64,000 nucleotides of DNA from Parapedobacter deserti (GTDB lineage Bacteria > Bacteroidota > Bacteroidia > Sphingobacteriales > Sphingobacteriaceae): contig NZ_JBHRTA010000009.1 in NCBI RefSeq assembly GCF_042646065.1, positions 248,001 through 312,000 on the forward strand. The letters run 5' to 3'. Both the position numbers and the translations under genes were made by a program. Below the pieces are notes generated by a model. The model had not been told where the DNA came from, ran no database searches, and saw only the letters and a program-made list of their open reading frames with translations. Shown one piece after another: positions 1 through 6,743 of the stretch (position 1 is its first letter; each line of letters begins with the position of its first letter).

Positions 1-1
1 T

Positions 2-943
2 CAGCTGGGGAAGGATTTGCTGTCGTCATTGCGGACTCAAAAGGACGGGAAAACGGTTTCTGCTGTTTTCCGTCAGCTGGGCACACTGATCGATCGGTTG
101 GACCGTCGGTTGAATATGCTGGTTGGGGCCATGCTCAATATGGTTGCACTTTGGGACTTCAGGCAGGTATTTGCGATCCTTGATTGGCGCCGGCAATACG
201 GTGAAGATATGCTCCAAGCGTTTGATGCCGTTGCCGAAGCTGAAGTGCTGGTCAGCCTCGCCGTCTTGAGCCGAAACCATCCCCATTGGGCATTTCCCGA
301 AGTGGTCGAAGCAGCAAAGCCCTTTGTCGTGGCAGAAGACCTATCGCACCCACTGATACCCGACAGTGTGGCCGTAGCAAATAGCTACCGCATGGATGAT
401 CACCGTGTCGCATTGATCACCGGATCGAACATGGCGGGGAAAAGCACGTTCCTACGTACCGTCGGAAGCAATGCGGTATTGGCGTTCTGCGGGGCACCGG
501 TATGTGGCAAGCATATGAAACTACCCGTTTTCCACTTGGTCACCTATATGCGTATAGCCGATTCGCTAAACGAGAGCACGTCGACATTCAAGGCAGAGCT
601 AAACCGCATACAGCTCGTCTTAAGCACGGTAAAGCGGCAGCCGGATACGTTTTTCCTTGTCGATGAAATGCTGCGTGGTACCAATTCGAAAGACAAATAC
701 CTTGGATCCAAGGCCATCATTAAACAGTTGATCGCCGATGATGGCGTAGGTATGGTCGCAACACACGACTTACAGCTGGCTAAACTAGCCGACGAATATC
801 CCGGTGTGCTCGTCAATTACCACTTCGATATTCAGGTTGCAAATGGTGAGATGCTGTTTGATTACAAGCTTAAAGCCGGAGAATGTACGATTTTCAATGC
901 GTCCCTGCTGCTGAAGGAAATTGGAATAGAAATAGTAGATTAG
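2..943 (+). CDS. MutS-family DNA mismatch repair ATPase, C-terminal part (cut by window edge)
   Basis: The frame is open to the first base, so the N-terminus lies outside the window and only about 313 C-terminal residues are seen. They hold the MutS-type ABC ATPase: Walker A GSNMAGKST, a Walker B FFLVDEM followed by LRGTNS, and the switch histidine in ATHD. Upstream of the ATPase is helical sequence like the MutS lever/core domain. In Bacteroidetes such proteins of about 600 residues often lack the mismatch-recognition domain and differ from the main MutS, but that part is not visible here. The ATPase assignment is firm; a role in mismatch repair proper is uncertain. Confidence 0.85.
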   Translation, partial: QLGKDLLSSLRTQKDGKTVSAVFRQLGTLIDRLDRRLNMLVGAMLNMVALWDFRQVFAILDWRRQYGEDMLQAFDAVAEAEVLVSLAVLSRNHPHWAFPEVVEAAKPFVVAEDLSHPLIPDSVAVANSYRMDDHRVALITGSNMAGKSTFLRTVGSNAVLAFCGAPVCGKHMKLPVFHLVTYMRIADSLNESTSTFKAELNRIQLVLSTVKRQPDTFFLVDEMLRGTNSKDKYLGSKAIIKQLIADDGVGMVATHDLQLAKLADEYPGVLVNYHFDIQVANGEMLFDYKLKAGECTIFNASLLLKEIGIEIVD

Positions 944-954
944 CTTGTTATCCG

Positions 955-1410
955 TTATCCTTTCATCACCCGGGCCAATTCGCGTTTGGTATCACGCTCC
1001 TTGATGGTTTCCCGTTTGTCGAAGTCTTTCTTTCCCTGTGCCAACGAAATTTCAACCTTCGCAAATCCACGTTTGCTGATAAAGATGCGCAGTGGAATGA
1101 TAGTGAAACCACGCTCCTCACTCTTGACCTTCAGTTTTTTGAGCTCCTTTTTATTCAATAGCAATTGCCGGTCGCGTTTAGCTTCGTGGTTGTAGAATGA
1201 CCCGTGTGAGTATTCGGCTATGTGCATGTTGCGGATATAGAGGCCATCATCGAAAAACGTGCAGAACGAATCATTGATGTTTGCTTTGCCTTCCCGTATG
1301 GATTTGATTTCCGTGCCCAACAGCCTGATGCCGGCCACATACGTGTCCAGCATGTGGTATTCAAAATAGGCCTTTTTATTTTTTATATTGATGTCCGACG
1401 ATAGTGCCAT
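955..1410 (-). CDS. smpB: SsrA-binding protein SmpB
   Basis: SmpB binds the tRNA-like part of tmRNA and carries it to stalled ribosomes for trans-translation. The 151-residue product has the family hallmarks: a start near NKKAYFEYH, GTEIKSIREGKANI, the SYC-like segment NDSFCTFF, HIAEYSHGS, and a basic C-terminal tail with KKDFDKRETIKERD that enters the mRNA channel. The ATG at 1410 gives the usual SmpB N-terminus; a longer frame upstream adds 16 atypical residues. It lies 32 bp downstream of the DtxR-type regulator on the same strand and may be read through from it. The tmRNA gene is not in the window. Confidence 0.95.
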   Translation of the reverse strand: MALSSDINIKNKKAYFEYHMLDTYVAGIRLLGTEIKSIREGKANINDSFCTFFDDGLYIRNMHIAEYSHGSFYNHEAKRDRQLLLNKKELKKLKVKSEERGFTIIPLRIFISKRGFAKVEISLAQGKKDFDKRETIKERDTKRELARVMKG

Positions 1411-1442
1411 GTGATATGATGTAATGCGTGTAACGTATAACC

Positions 1443-2105
1443 TTAAATGGGTTTGCAATATATATTTTGTGCCACCTTCTCCGAAATACTTATTTTCTCG
1501 CCCCCGATTTCAATTGCTACGGAGTGGTCAAAGTCGAATTTCTGCACGACGGTCAACCGGCGCCGGATACCCAGGCCGATCTGGCTCACATATTGGAGGA
1601 ACGACGGGCTATTGTCTCTCACGGCAACGATCAGGTATGGCACACCCGCATCAGCATCGGCCAGTGTCTGACGAACCTCGTTGGCGTAGGCCCCGTCGGC
1701 CGACGGGATGGCGTCGCCGTGTGGATCAAATTGCGGGAAACCCAGGAACTTATCGAGCCGCTCCACCAGTTTCTCCGACTTGATATGCTCCAGTTGTTCA
1801 GCAATGTCGTGTACCTCATCCCAGCTGAATCCCAGCTTTTCAAAGAGGAATGTTTCCCAGAGACGGTGTTTGCGAATGATAGCAACAGCCAATTCGCGTC
1901 CGGTGTCCGTAAGCGATATCTTTCCGTACTTCTCGTAGTTGATGAGCTGTTTCTCCTTCAGCTTTTTTAGCATATCGGTAGCCGTTGCGGGGCGTACATT
2001 GAGCTTGCCGGCAAGCTGATTGGTGCCCGCTTCACCCGCACGGCCCCGCTCACCGGTGATGCGCAGCAACGCCTTCAGGTAATTTTCCTCGGTAACGGAT
2101 AGCAT
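1443..2105 (-). CDS. DtxR/MntR-family metal-dependent transcriptional regulator
   Basis: A 220-residue iron/manganese-responsive repressor. It has an N-terminal winged helix (residues 1-70, starting LSVTEENYLKAL), a dimerisation and metal-binding domain (about 71-140, with candidate ligands His80, Glu84, Glu103, His107) and a C-terminal SH3/FeoA-like domain (about 145-220). Members repress metal uptake genes such as mntH when metal is bound. The start at 2105 was chosen because the conserved N-terminus begins there; a longer frame to 2240 adds 45 residues that do not look conserved and crosses the sucD terminator. A strong promoter lies only 6 nt upstream of this ATG. Whether it senses Mn or Fe cannot be told from sequence alone. 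Confidence 0.88.
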   Translation of the reverse strand: MLSVTEENYLKALLRITGERGRAGEAGTNQLAGKLNVRPATATDMLKKLKEKQLINYEKYGKISLTDTGRELAVAIIRKHRLWETFLFEKLGFSWDEVHDIAEQLEHIKSEKLVERLDKFLGFPQFDPHGDAIPSADGAYANEVRQTLADADAGVPYLIVAVRDNSPSFLQYVSQIGLGIRRRLTVVQKFDFDHSVAIEIGGEKISISEKVAQNIYCKPI

Positions 2106-2110
2106 AACCG

Positions 2111-2141
2111 CAAACTTAGGTAACTTACGACGCATATGCAA
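2111..2141 (-). promoter_or_regulatory. Bacteroidetes-type promoter of the DtxR/MntR gene
   Basis: On the minus strand a TTG at 2141-2139 is followed after 20 nt by TAAGTTTG at 2118-2111, a full match to the TAnnTTTG -7 box. The -7 box ends 5 nt before the ATG at 2105, so transcription should start at or next to the start codon. Confidence 0.65.
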
Positions 2142-2203
2142 GCCAATCCGTTGTTCTCGCTTCGGGTTTTGAACACATACACATGTCGCTGATCGCGGTT
2201 CAT

Positions 2204-2234
2204 TCAAACAAAAGAAGGCACCATGGGTGCCTTC
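2204..2234 (-). terminator. Rho-independent terminator after sucD
   Basis: A 9-bp perfect stem, gaaggcacc / ggtgccttc (2214-2222 with 2226-2234), has a 3-nt loop and on the minus strand runs into TTTTGTTT. It separates sucD from the regulator gene downstream. Confidence 0.8.
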
Positions 2235-2262
2235 AGTCATTTTTTGCAGAAAAAGCGGTACG

Positions 2263-3141
2263 TTAAGCTTTCAAACTCAGCTCCTCGGCCATAGCCTTGC
2301 CGATTTCAGCAGGAGATTCCACCACGCGGATTCCGCATTCACGCATGATTTTCATTTTTGCCGCCGCCGTGTCATCCGCACCGCCTACAATAGCACCTGC
2401 ATGGCCCATGCGGCGTCCCGGAGGCGCAGTTTGCCCCGCGATAAAGCCCACAACGGGTTTTGTGCCATGCTCCTTGATCCAATGGGCCGCTTCAGCTTCC
2501 ATGCCACCGCCGATTTCACCGATCACGATGATGCCCTCCGTTTCGGGGTCGTTCATCAGCAGTTCTACGGCCTCCTTGGTTGTTGTGCCGATGATCGGGT
2601 CGCCACCGATTCCGATCGCCGTAGTGATGCCAAGTCCCGCTTTGACTGTCTGATCTACGGCTTCATAGGTTAGTGTTCCCGATTTGGAAACCACGCCCAC
2701 ATTGCCTTTTTTAAAGATGAAGCCGGGCATAATACCGATCTTCGCTTCGTCAGCGGTGATGATCCCTGGGCAATTCGGCCCGATGAGCCGGGAATTTTTA
2801 TCGCTCAGGTAAGACTTTACCTGGATCATATCTTTGGTGGGAATACCTTCAGTAATGCATACAATGACGCCGATACCCGCGGCGGCTGCTTCCATGATTG
2901 CGTCTGCGGCAAATGCCGGTGGGACAAAGATAATGGATACATTGGCGCTCGTTTGATCCACGGCTTCCTGCACGGTGTTGAATACCGGACGGTCAAGGTG
3001 CGCCTGGCCACCTTTGCCGGGGGTCACGCCGCCCACAACGTTGGTACCGTATTCAATCATTTGTGAAGCATGGTAGGTGCCCTCGTTGCCCGTAAAGCCC
3101 TGTACGATTACTTTGGAATCCTTATTTACTAATACGCTCAT
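2263..3141 (-). CDS. sucD: Succinate-CoA ligase (ADP-forming), alpha subunit
   Basis: The alpha subunit of succinyl-CoA synthetase, a TCA-cycle enzyme interconverting succinyl-CoA and succinate with nucleotide phosphorylation; it binds CoA and carries the phosphohistidine. The 292-residue length is normal. Visible are the CoA-binding Rossmann N-terminus (VIVQGFTGNEGTYHA), the GPNCPGI loop at 121-127, SKSGTLTYE at 152-160, and GHAGAI at 246-251 with the active histidine at 247. The beta subunit gene (sucC) is not adjacent, which is common in Bacteroidetes. The gene has its own promoter and terminator and so looks monocistronic. Confidence 0.97.
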   Translation of the reverse strand: MSVLVNKDSKVIVQGFTGNEGTYHASQMIEYGTNVVGGVTPGKGGQAHLDRPVFNTVQEAVDQTSANVSIIFVPPAFAADAIMEAAAAGIGVIVCITEGIPTKDMIQVKSYLSDKNSRLIGPNCPGIITADEAKIGIMPGFIFKKGNVGVVSKSGTLTYEAVDQTVKAGLGITTAIGIGGDPIIGTTTKEAVELLMNDPETEGIIVIGEIGGGMEAEAAHWIKEHGTKPVVGFIAGQTAPPGRRMGHAGAIVGGADDTAAAKMKIMRECGIRVVESPAEIGKAMAEELSLKA

Positions 3142-3161
3142 TGTTCTGGTTTTTTACACCG

Positions 3162-3193
3162 CAAACTTAGATAAAATTGCATTGATATGCAAA
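3162..3193 (-). promoter_or_regulatory. Promoter of sucD
   Basis: On the minus strand TTTG at 3193-3190 and TAAGTTTG at 3169-3162 are separated by 20 nt, an excellent match to the Bacteroidetes housekeeping sigma consensus. The leader to the sucD ATG is about 15 nt. Confidence 0.75.
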
Positions 3194-3286
3194 TTAGCAA
3201 AGCGACATATCCGAGCAATCTATCGATTCTTATCAGCCGCAGAAGAACAGGTTTCGATAGGTGAACCAAGGAATAATTTGTTGTTC

Positions 3287-3838
3287 TCATTTGGGCTCGT
3301 CGCGGGCGTTGATATGGAGGCTGGCGTAGAAGCTCCACAGCACGATGCCGATCGAAACAGCAATATTCAGCGAATGCTTGGTGCCCGATTGCGGGATTTC
3401 AATGCAGGCGTCCGCCAATGCCATGATTTCATTTGAAACACCATGGACCTCATTACCGAATACCAGCGCATATTTTTCCCCGGCTTTGGGCACGAATTCC
3501 TGGAGCGGGATACTCCCTTGAGCCTGCTCAACAGCAACGATGCGATAGCCATCCTCCTGGAGCTGCCGGATGGCCGAAACAGGGTCTGCAGCATAGGTCC
3601 ACGCAACGGATTGCGTAGCGCCGAGCGCGGTTTTTTCGATTTCCCGGTGAGGCGGAGTGCCGGTGATGCCGCATAGCGCGACCTTTTCCAGGGCAAAGGC
3701 ATCCGATGTGCGGAATGCTGACCCGACGTTGTGCATACTACGAACATTATCGAGCACGAGGGCGACCGGAAGCTTTGCCTGTGCTTTGAACAGCTCGACC
3801 GAGGGCCGCTGCAACTGATCCATGGATAGCTTTTGCAT
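3287..3838 (-). CDS. TrmH/SpoU-family RNA 2'-O-methyltransferase
   Basis: A 183-residue SPOUT methyltransferase that would methylate a ribose 2'-OH in tRNA or rRNA using S-adenosylmethionine. The three SpoU motifs are present: NVRSMHNVGSAFR near residue 31 (with the catalytic Asn/Arg), FGNEVHGVS near 128, and IPQSGTKHSLNIAVS near 148, which forms the knotted cofactor pocket. There is no N-terminal substrate-binding domain, as in TrmL/TrmH-type short enzymes. The substrate is not determinable here. A TATCTTTG -7 box lies only 4 nt upstream of the ATG. It stands alone between sucD and rpsT. Confidence 0.9.
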   Translation of the reverse strand: MQKLSMDQLQRPSVELFKAQAKLPVALVLDNVRSMHNVGSAFRTSDAFALEKVALCGITGTPPHREIEKTALGATQSVAWTYAADPVSAIRQLQEDGYRIVAVEQAQGSIPLQEFVPKAGEKYALVFGNEVHGVSNEIMALADACIEIPQSGTKHSLNIAVSIGIVLWSFYASLHINARDEPK

Positions 3839-3842
3839 GGGG

Positions 3843-3850
3843 CAAAGATA
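3843..3850 (-). promoter_or_regulatory. -7 promoter element of the SPOUT methyltransferase gene
   Basis: TATCTTTG on the minus strand, a perfect TAnnTTTG, is followed by four bases and then the ATG at 3838. I see no good TTG at the -33 spacing. The placement implies a leaderless or nearly leaderless transcript. Confidence 0.5.
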
Positions 3851-3986
3851 ACTAAACTCCGGAAGACCGGAAGTCCGAAGAAGTTCATTCCAGACTGTGG
3901 CAGGCCGGTTTGTTCAATGGCGCTATGCAAATTAAAGGCGAAATAAGCTGGTTAGGGCGAATGCCATTAAAAATTATACGGTTTTG

Positions 3987-4018
3987 TTTTGAATGTTGAG
4001 ACGAACGTGGTATCTTTG
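3987..4018 (+). promoter_or_regulatory. Promoter of rpsT
   Basis: TTTTG at 3987-3991 and TATCTTTG at 4011-4018 with a 19-nt spacer match the Bacteroidetes -33/-7 consensus. The leader to the rpsT ATG at 4060 is about 35 nt. Confidence 0.75.
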
Positions 4019-4059
4019 CGGTCTGAAAAGAAAACGAAAAAAAATAGCTATAAAATTAA

Positions 4060-4314
4060 ATGGCAAATCATAAATCAGCACTTAAAAGAATCCGCACCAA
4101 CGCTGCGAAGCGTTTAAGGAATCGTTACCAGGCCAAGACAACGCGCAACGCGGTTAAAAAATTAAGAAACACCACTAATCCAGAGGAGGCAAAGGCAATG
4201 TTGCCAAAGGTGATTTCCATGCTTGACCGCTTGGCCAAGAAAAATGTTATCCATAAAAATAAGGCTTCGAATAACAAATCAAAGCTGACCAAATTGGTAA
4301 ACAACTTGTCATAA
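4060..4314 (+). CDS. rpsT: 30S ribosomal protein S20
   Basis: An 84-residue very basic, helical protein that binds 16S rRNA early in 30S assembly. The sequence begins with the S20 signature MANHKSALKRIRTN and continues with RLRNRYQAKTTRNAVKKLR; the C-terminus KNKASNNKSKLTK is also typical. Length matches the family. It is monocistronic, with a clear promoter upstream and a strong terminator 20 bp downstream. Confidence 0.97.
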   Translation: MANHKSALKRIRTNAAKRLRNRYQAKTTRNAVKKLRNTTNPEEAKAMLPKVISMLDRLAKKNVIHKNKASNNKSKLTKLVNNLS

Positions 4315-4334
4315 TAAATACTACAGCTATAGTG

Positions 4335-4371
4335 AAAAAAGCCGTCTTGATTAATCAAGACGGCTTTTTTA
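4335..4371 (+). terminator. Strong, probably bidirectional terminator after rpsT
   Basis: A perfect 24-bp palindrome (4341-4364, arms gccgtcttgatt / aatcaagacggc) is flanked by AAAAAA on the left and TTTTTT on the right, so it can terminate on either strand. Confidence 0.92.
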
Positions 4372-4620
4372 TTGTGCATCTGCTGTACAGGCAAAAGAAC
4401 CTTCCAACGATACAATAGTAACAGCAGCGTTAAGCCAGGCTCTCGGATTTTGTTATAGGCCGGTATTTCTGTTATTTTTATATCAACATTCCCTTAAGAA
4501 ATTGTAATGTGTCGGTGCGCCCTTTCCAAGAACAGGTGCTGAAGGGGCTCAGCAGGGAGAATAGCCTCGCTGTGACAGGATAGCAACAAAAGGCCTGGTC
4601 TAACCATGCCAGAAGCCGGA
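4372..4620. other. Intergenic stretch without a recognised gene
   Basis: The gap between rpsT and the sigma gene runs from 4315 to 4674. Apart from the rpsT terminator and the sigma-gene promoter I see no open frame of useful length, no tRNA, and no riboswitch I can name. The stretch around 4510-4600 is richer in G and C than the flanks and could fold, but I cannot support an RNA gene. Confidence 0.4.
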
Positions 4621-4651
4621 TTGAAAATTAGCATCTTTTGACCTAAGTTTG
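4621..4651 (+). promoter_or_regulatory. Promoter of the ECF sigma gene
   Basis: TTG at 4621-4623 and TAAGTTTG at 4644-4651, with a 20-nt spacer, match the Bacteroidetes housekeeping consensus. It lies about 24 nt before the ATG at 4675, so the sigma gene itself is probably read by the primary sigma factor. Confidence 0.65.
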
Positions 4652-4674
4652 CCGTCAGTAAGTTTTAAACCGAT

Positions 4675-5265
4675 ATGTCCAAATTTTCGCAATATACAGA
4701 AGAGCAGTTGGTCGGCCTCATCAGGGAAGGCGATGCGGCTGCATTTACGGCGATGTATGACAAATATAAAGAGCGGCTGGCGGTTCGGTTATTGCAGTTG
4801 GTGCGCAACGAGGCCTACGCCGAGGAGCTGCTGCAGGATGTGTTCATGAAAATTTGGGAAGGACGTGCGCAAATTAACCCTGACCTGTCGTTCAAAGCCT
4901 ATCTCTACCGCATCACCACCAATGTGGCATTCAATTTCATGAAGCGGGCCAGTAAGGAGCGGGGTATTCTAGCGCAGATCATCCAGTCGTCTACGGAACT
5001 GTACAATCACATAGAGGCCGATTTGCTCCGGAAGGAGAATCAACGCCTGATCGATCGCGTCTTAACTGGGCTGTCTGCCCAATGCAGGCAGGTGTTTGTA
5101 GCTGTCAAACTGGATGGCTTAAGCCACAACGAAGCTGCTGAACGCTTCGGGATATCGACACATACGGTAAACAATCACCTACAAAAAGGCACTCGCTACT
5201 TAAAGGGCTACTTAAAATCATCCGGCGAATTGCCGTTGCTCCTAGTGTTGTATTTGTTTTCATAA
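4675..5265 (+). CDS. ECF RNA polymerase sigma factor (FecI-like, Bacteroidetes PUL type)
   Basis: A 196-residue extracytoplasmic-function sigma factor. Region 2 (about residues 24-95: FTAMYDKYKERLAVRLL, AEELLQDVFMKIWE, FKAYLYRITTNVAFNFMKR) and region 4 (about 128-180: LSAQCRQVF, LDGLSHNEAAERFGIS, HTVNNHLQKGTRYLK) are both complete. It is followed 69 bp downstream by a FecR anti-sigma and then a SusC with an STN signalling domain, the standard Bacteroidetes trans-envelope signalling set in which ligand binding by SusC releases the sigma factor through FecR. Its targets are likely the susC-susD operon downstream. Confidence 0.93.
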   Translation: MSKFSQYTEEQLVGLIREGDAAAFTAMYDKYKERLAVRLLQLVRNEAYAEELLQDVFMKIWEGRAQINPDLSFKAYLYRITTNVAFNFMKRASKERGILAQIIQSSTELYNHIEADLLRKENQRLIDRVLTGLSAQCRQVFVAVKLDGLSHNEAAERFGISTHTVNNHLQKGTRYLKGYLKSSGELPLLLVLYLFS

Positions 5266-5334
5266 AAATCTTCAGGTTTGAGTAGCTGATTTTTCCGCGC
5301 CGTTTGTAATAGGAGAAAGCAAGGGGCATTGGCG

Positions 5335-6522
5335 ATGGAACAAGATATCAGACAGCTATTCGAGCGCTACCTTAGGAGGGAGTGCAACGCGGAGGAAGTT
5401 ACGCGTTTATATGCATATTTCGGCTTGGAAGCCAACGAGGTGCTGCTAAAGGAGCACATTACACGTATGCTCGACAGCGATGATGATACCCCGCGAGCGG
5501 TGGAGTATCAGGCCCGAAAAATTGCCGATCGCGCACGCGGCCGGTTACAAGCCCGGCTGGACCCTCAGGCCACGCCGATGCATAACCGCAGTCGGCGCTT
5601 GCTCCAGTGGATCCCTTATGCTGCCGCTGTGGCCACCGTCCTGGTTGTCGGGTGGCTGATGACCGGTAACCGGTGGCCGGTAGACAGTGATCAAGTCCTT
5701 GTTTCTACTGAAGATATTCCGCCGGCGGCCAACCGTGCCACGTTGACCCTTGCCAACGGCCGCTCGATTGATTTAAGCGAAGCGCAGTCGGGAATTGTCG
5801 TGGGAGGCGGAATTAGGTATTTGGATGGCTCTGCGGTCTCGGGTTTGGCGCAGGACACCGGCATGTCCCTATCCACTCCCAAAGGCGGAACGTATCAAAT
5901 CACCTTGCCCGACGGGTCCAACGTGTGGCTCAATTCAGCATCTACGTTAAAATATTCGAAGCGTTTTGATGACGACGAGCGTGTCGTGGAGCTGGAAGGC
6001 GAAGCCTATTTCTCCGTGGCACAGCTAAAGGAAAAGACGGGTAAGCGAAACATACCCTTCAAGGTGTTGTCTGCAGGACAGGTCGTTGAAGTCTTGGGTA
6101 CTGAGTTCAATATTTCGTCATATAAGGATGAACCGATGATTGAGACCACGTTGGTAGAGGGGAGTGTCCGCGTGGCTACTACCGTTGGCAAAGGCACATC
6201 GTTGGTACTCGTGCCGGGCGAGCAGTCAAGTATGTCGGGCGACGGCGTGCTGAAAAGCGCTAAGGCAAACCTTAAAAGAGAGTTGGCGTGGCAGTCTGGC
6301 ATATTTTATTTCGAGGAGACCAGTCTCGTCGAACTGATGCGACAAGTTAGCCGGTGGTATGATGTCGATATTCAGTACGTAGGTGACGTGCCGCAGGAAT
6401 CGTATAGCGGGTTGATGAGCCGCTATGTTTCACTCAAGACATTACTCGAATTCTTAAATGAATCCTCGGCTCAGTTTACCTTACGTGGCCGTACACTAAC
6501 CGTCCAATCGGAAACCCATTAA
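5335..6522 (+). CDS. FecR-family anti-sigma factor
   Basis: An inner-membrane anti-sigma protein of 395 residues. Residues 1-85 form the cytoplasmic sigma-binding region, about 92-110 a single membrane span (WIPYAAAVATVLVVGWLM), about 180-280 the periplasmic FecR domain (TPKGGTYQITLPDGSNVWLN, LEGEAYFSV, VLGTEFNISSY, LVEGSVRV), and about 320-388 a DUF4974 domain that meets the STN domain of the receptor. I prefer the ATG at 5335, with AAGGGG at a normal distance, over an in-frame TTG at 5329. It links the sigma factor upstream to the SusC protein downstream. Confidence 0.93.
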   Translation: MEQDIRQLFERYLRRECNAEEVTRLYAYFGLEANEVLLKEHITRMLDSDDDTPRAVEYQARKIADRARGRLQARLDPQATPMHNRSRRLLQWIPYAAAVATVLVVGWLMTGNRWPVDSDQVLVSTEDIPPAANRATLTLANGRSIDLSEAQSGIVVGGGIRYLDGSAVSGLAQDTGMSLSTPKGGTYQITLPDGSNVWLNSASTLKYSKRFDDDERVVELEGEAYFSVAQLKEKTGKRNIPFKVLSAGQVVEVLGTEFNISSYKDEPMIETTLVEGSVRVATTVGKGTSLVLVPGEQSSMSGDGVLKSAKANLKRELAWQSGIFYFEETSLVELMRQVSRWYDVDIQYVGDVPQESYSGLMSRYVSLKTLLEFLNESSAQFTLRGRTLTVQSETH

Positions 6523-6743
6523 TGCTTAGTTAATAATAACAATTAGAACCAACAGCTATGAACAGAAAGCCTACTTAGTCTTACCGACGGAAAAAACAAA
6601 CAGGGAAGTGTTTGGAGCCACCCCCCTGTTGCGTTTAGATAAGTCATTTTTAAACCGGAGTTAACAGTTTATTATAAAACCTACCCGAACACAAACTTAA
6701 GAAAAGTTCTTCGGTTTGCGTGCGAGGTATAAAAAAAGAAGTA

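Noticed and set aside
1443..2240. Longer N-terminus for the DtxR/MntR protein starting at 2240
   Set aside because: It would run through the sucD terminator hairpin and the regulator's own promoter; the conserved fold starts at 2105.
4372..4620. Possible small RNA or riboswitch before the sigma gene
   Set aside because: I could not match it to any riboswitch core, and no promoter and terminator pair encloses it.
6558..6578. Six-codon frame MNRKPT before susC
   Set aside because: Too short and followed by no coupling to susC; a chance ATG in an AT-rich leader is more likely.
6599..6630. Hairpin AACAGGG / CCCTGTT between fecR and susC
   Set aside because: Seven base pairs with an 18-nt loop and no T-run; not enough for a terminator or attenuator call.
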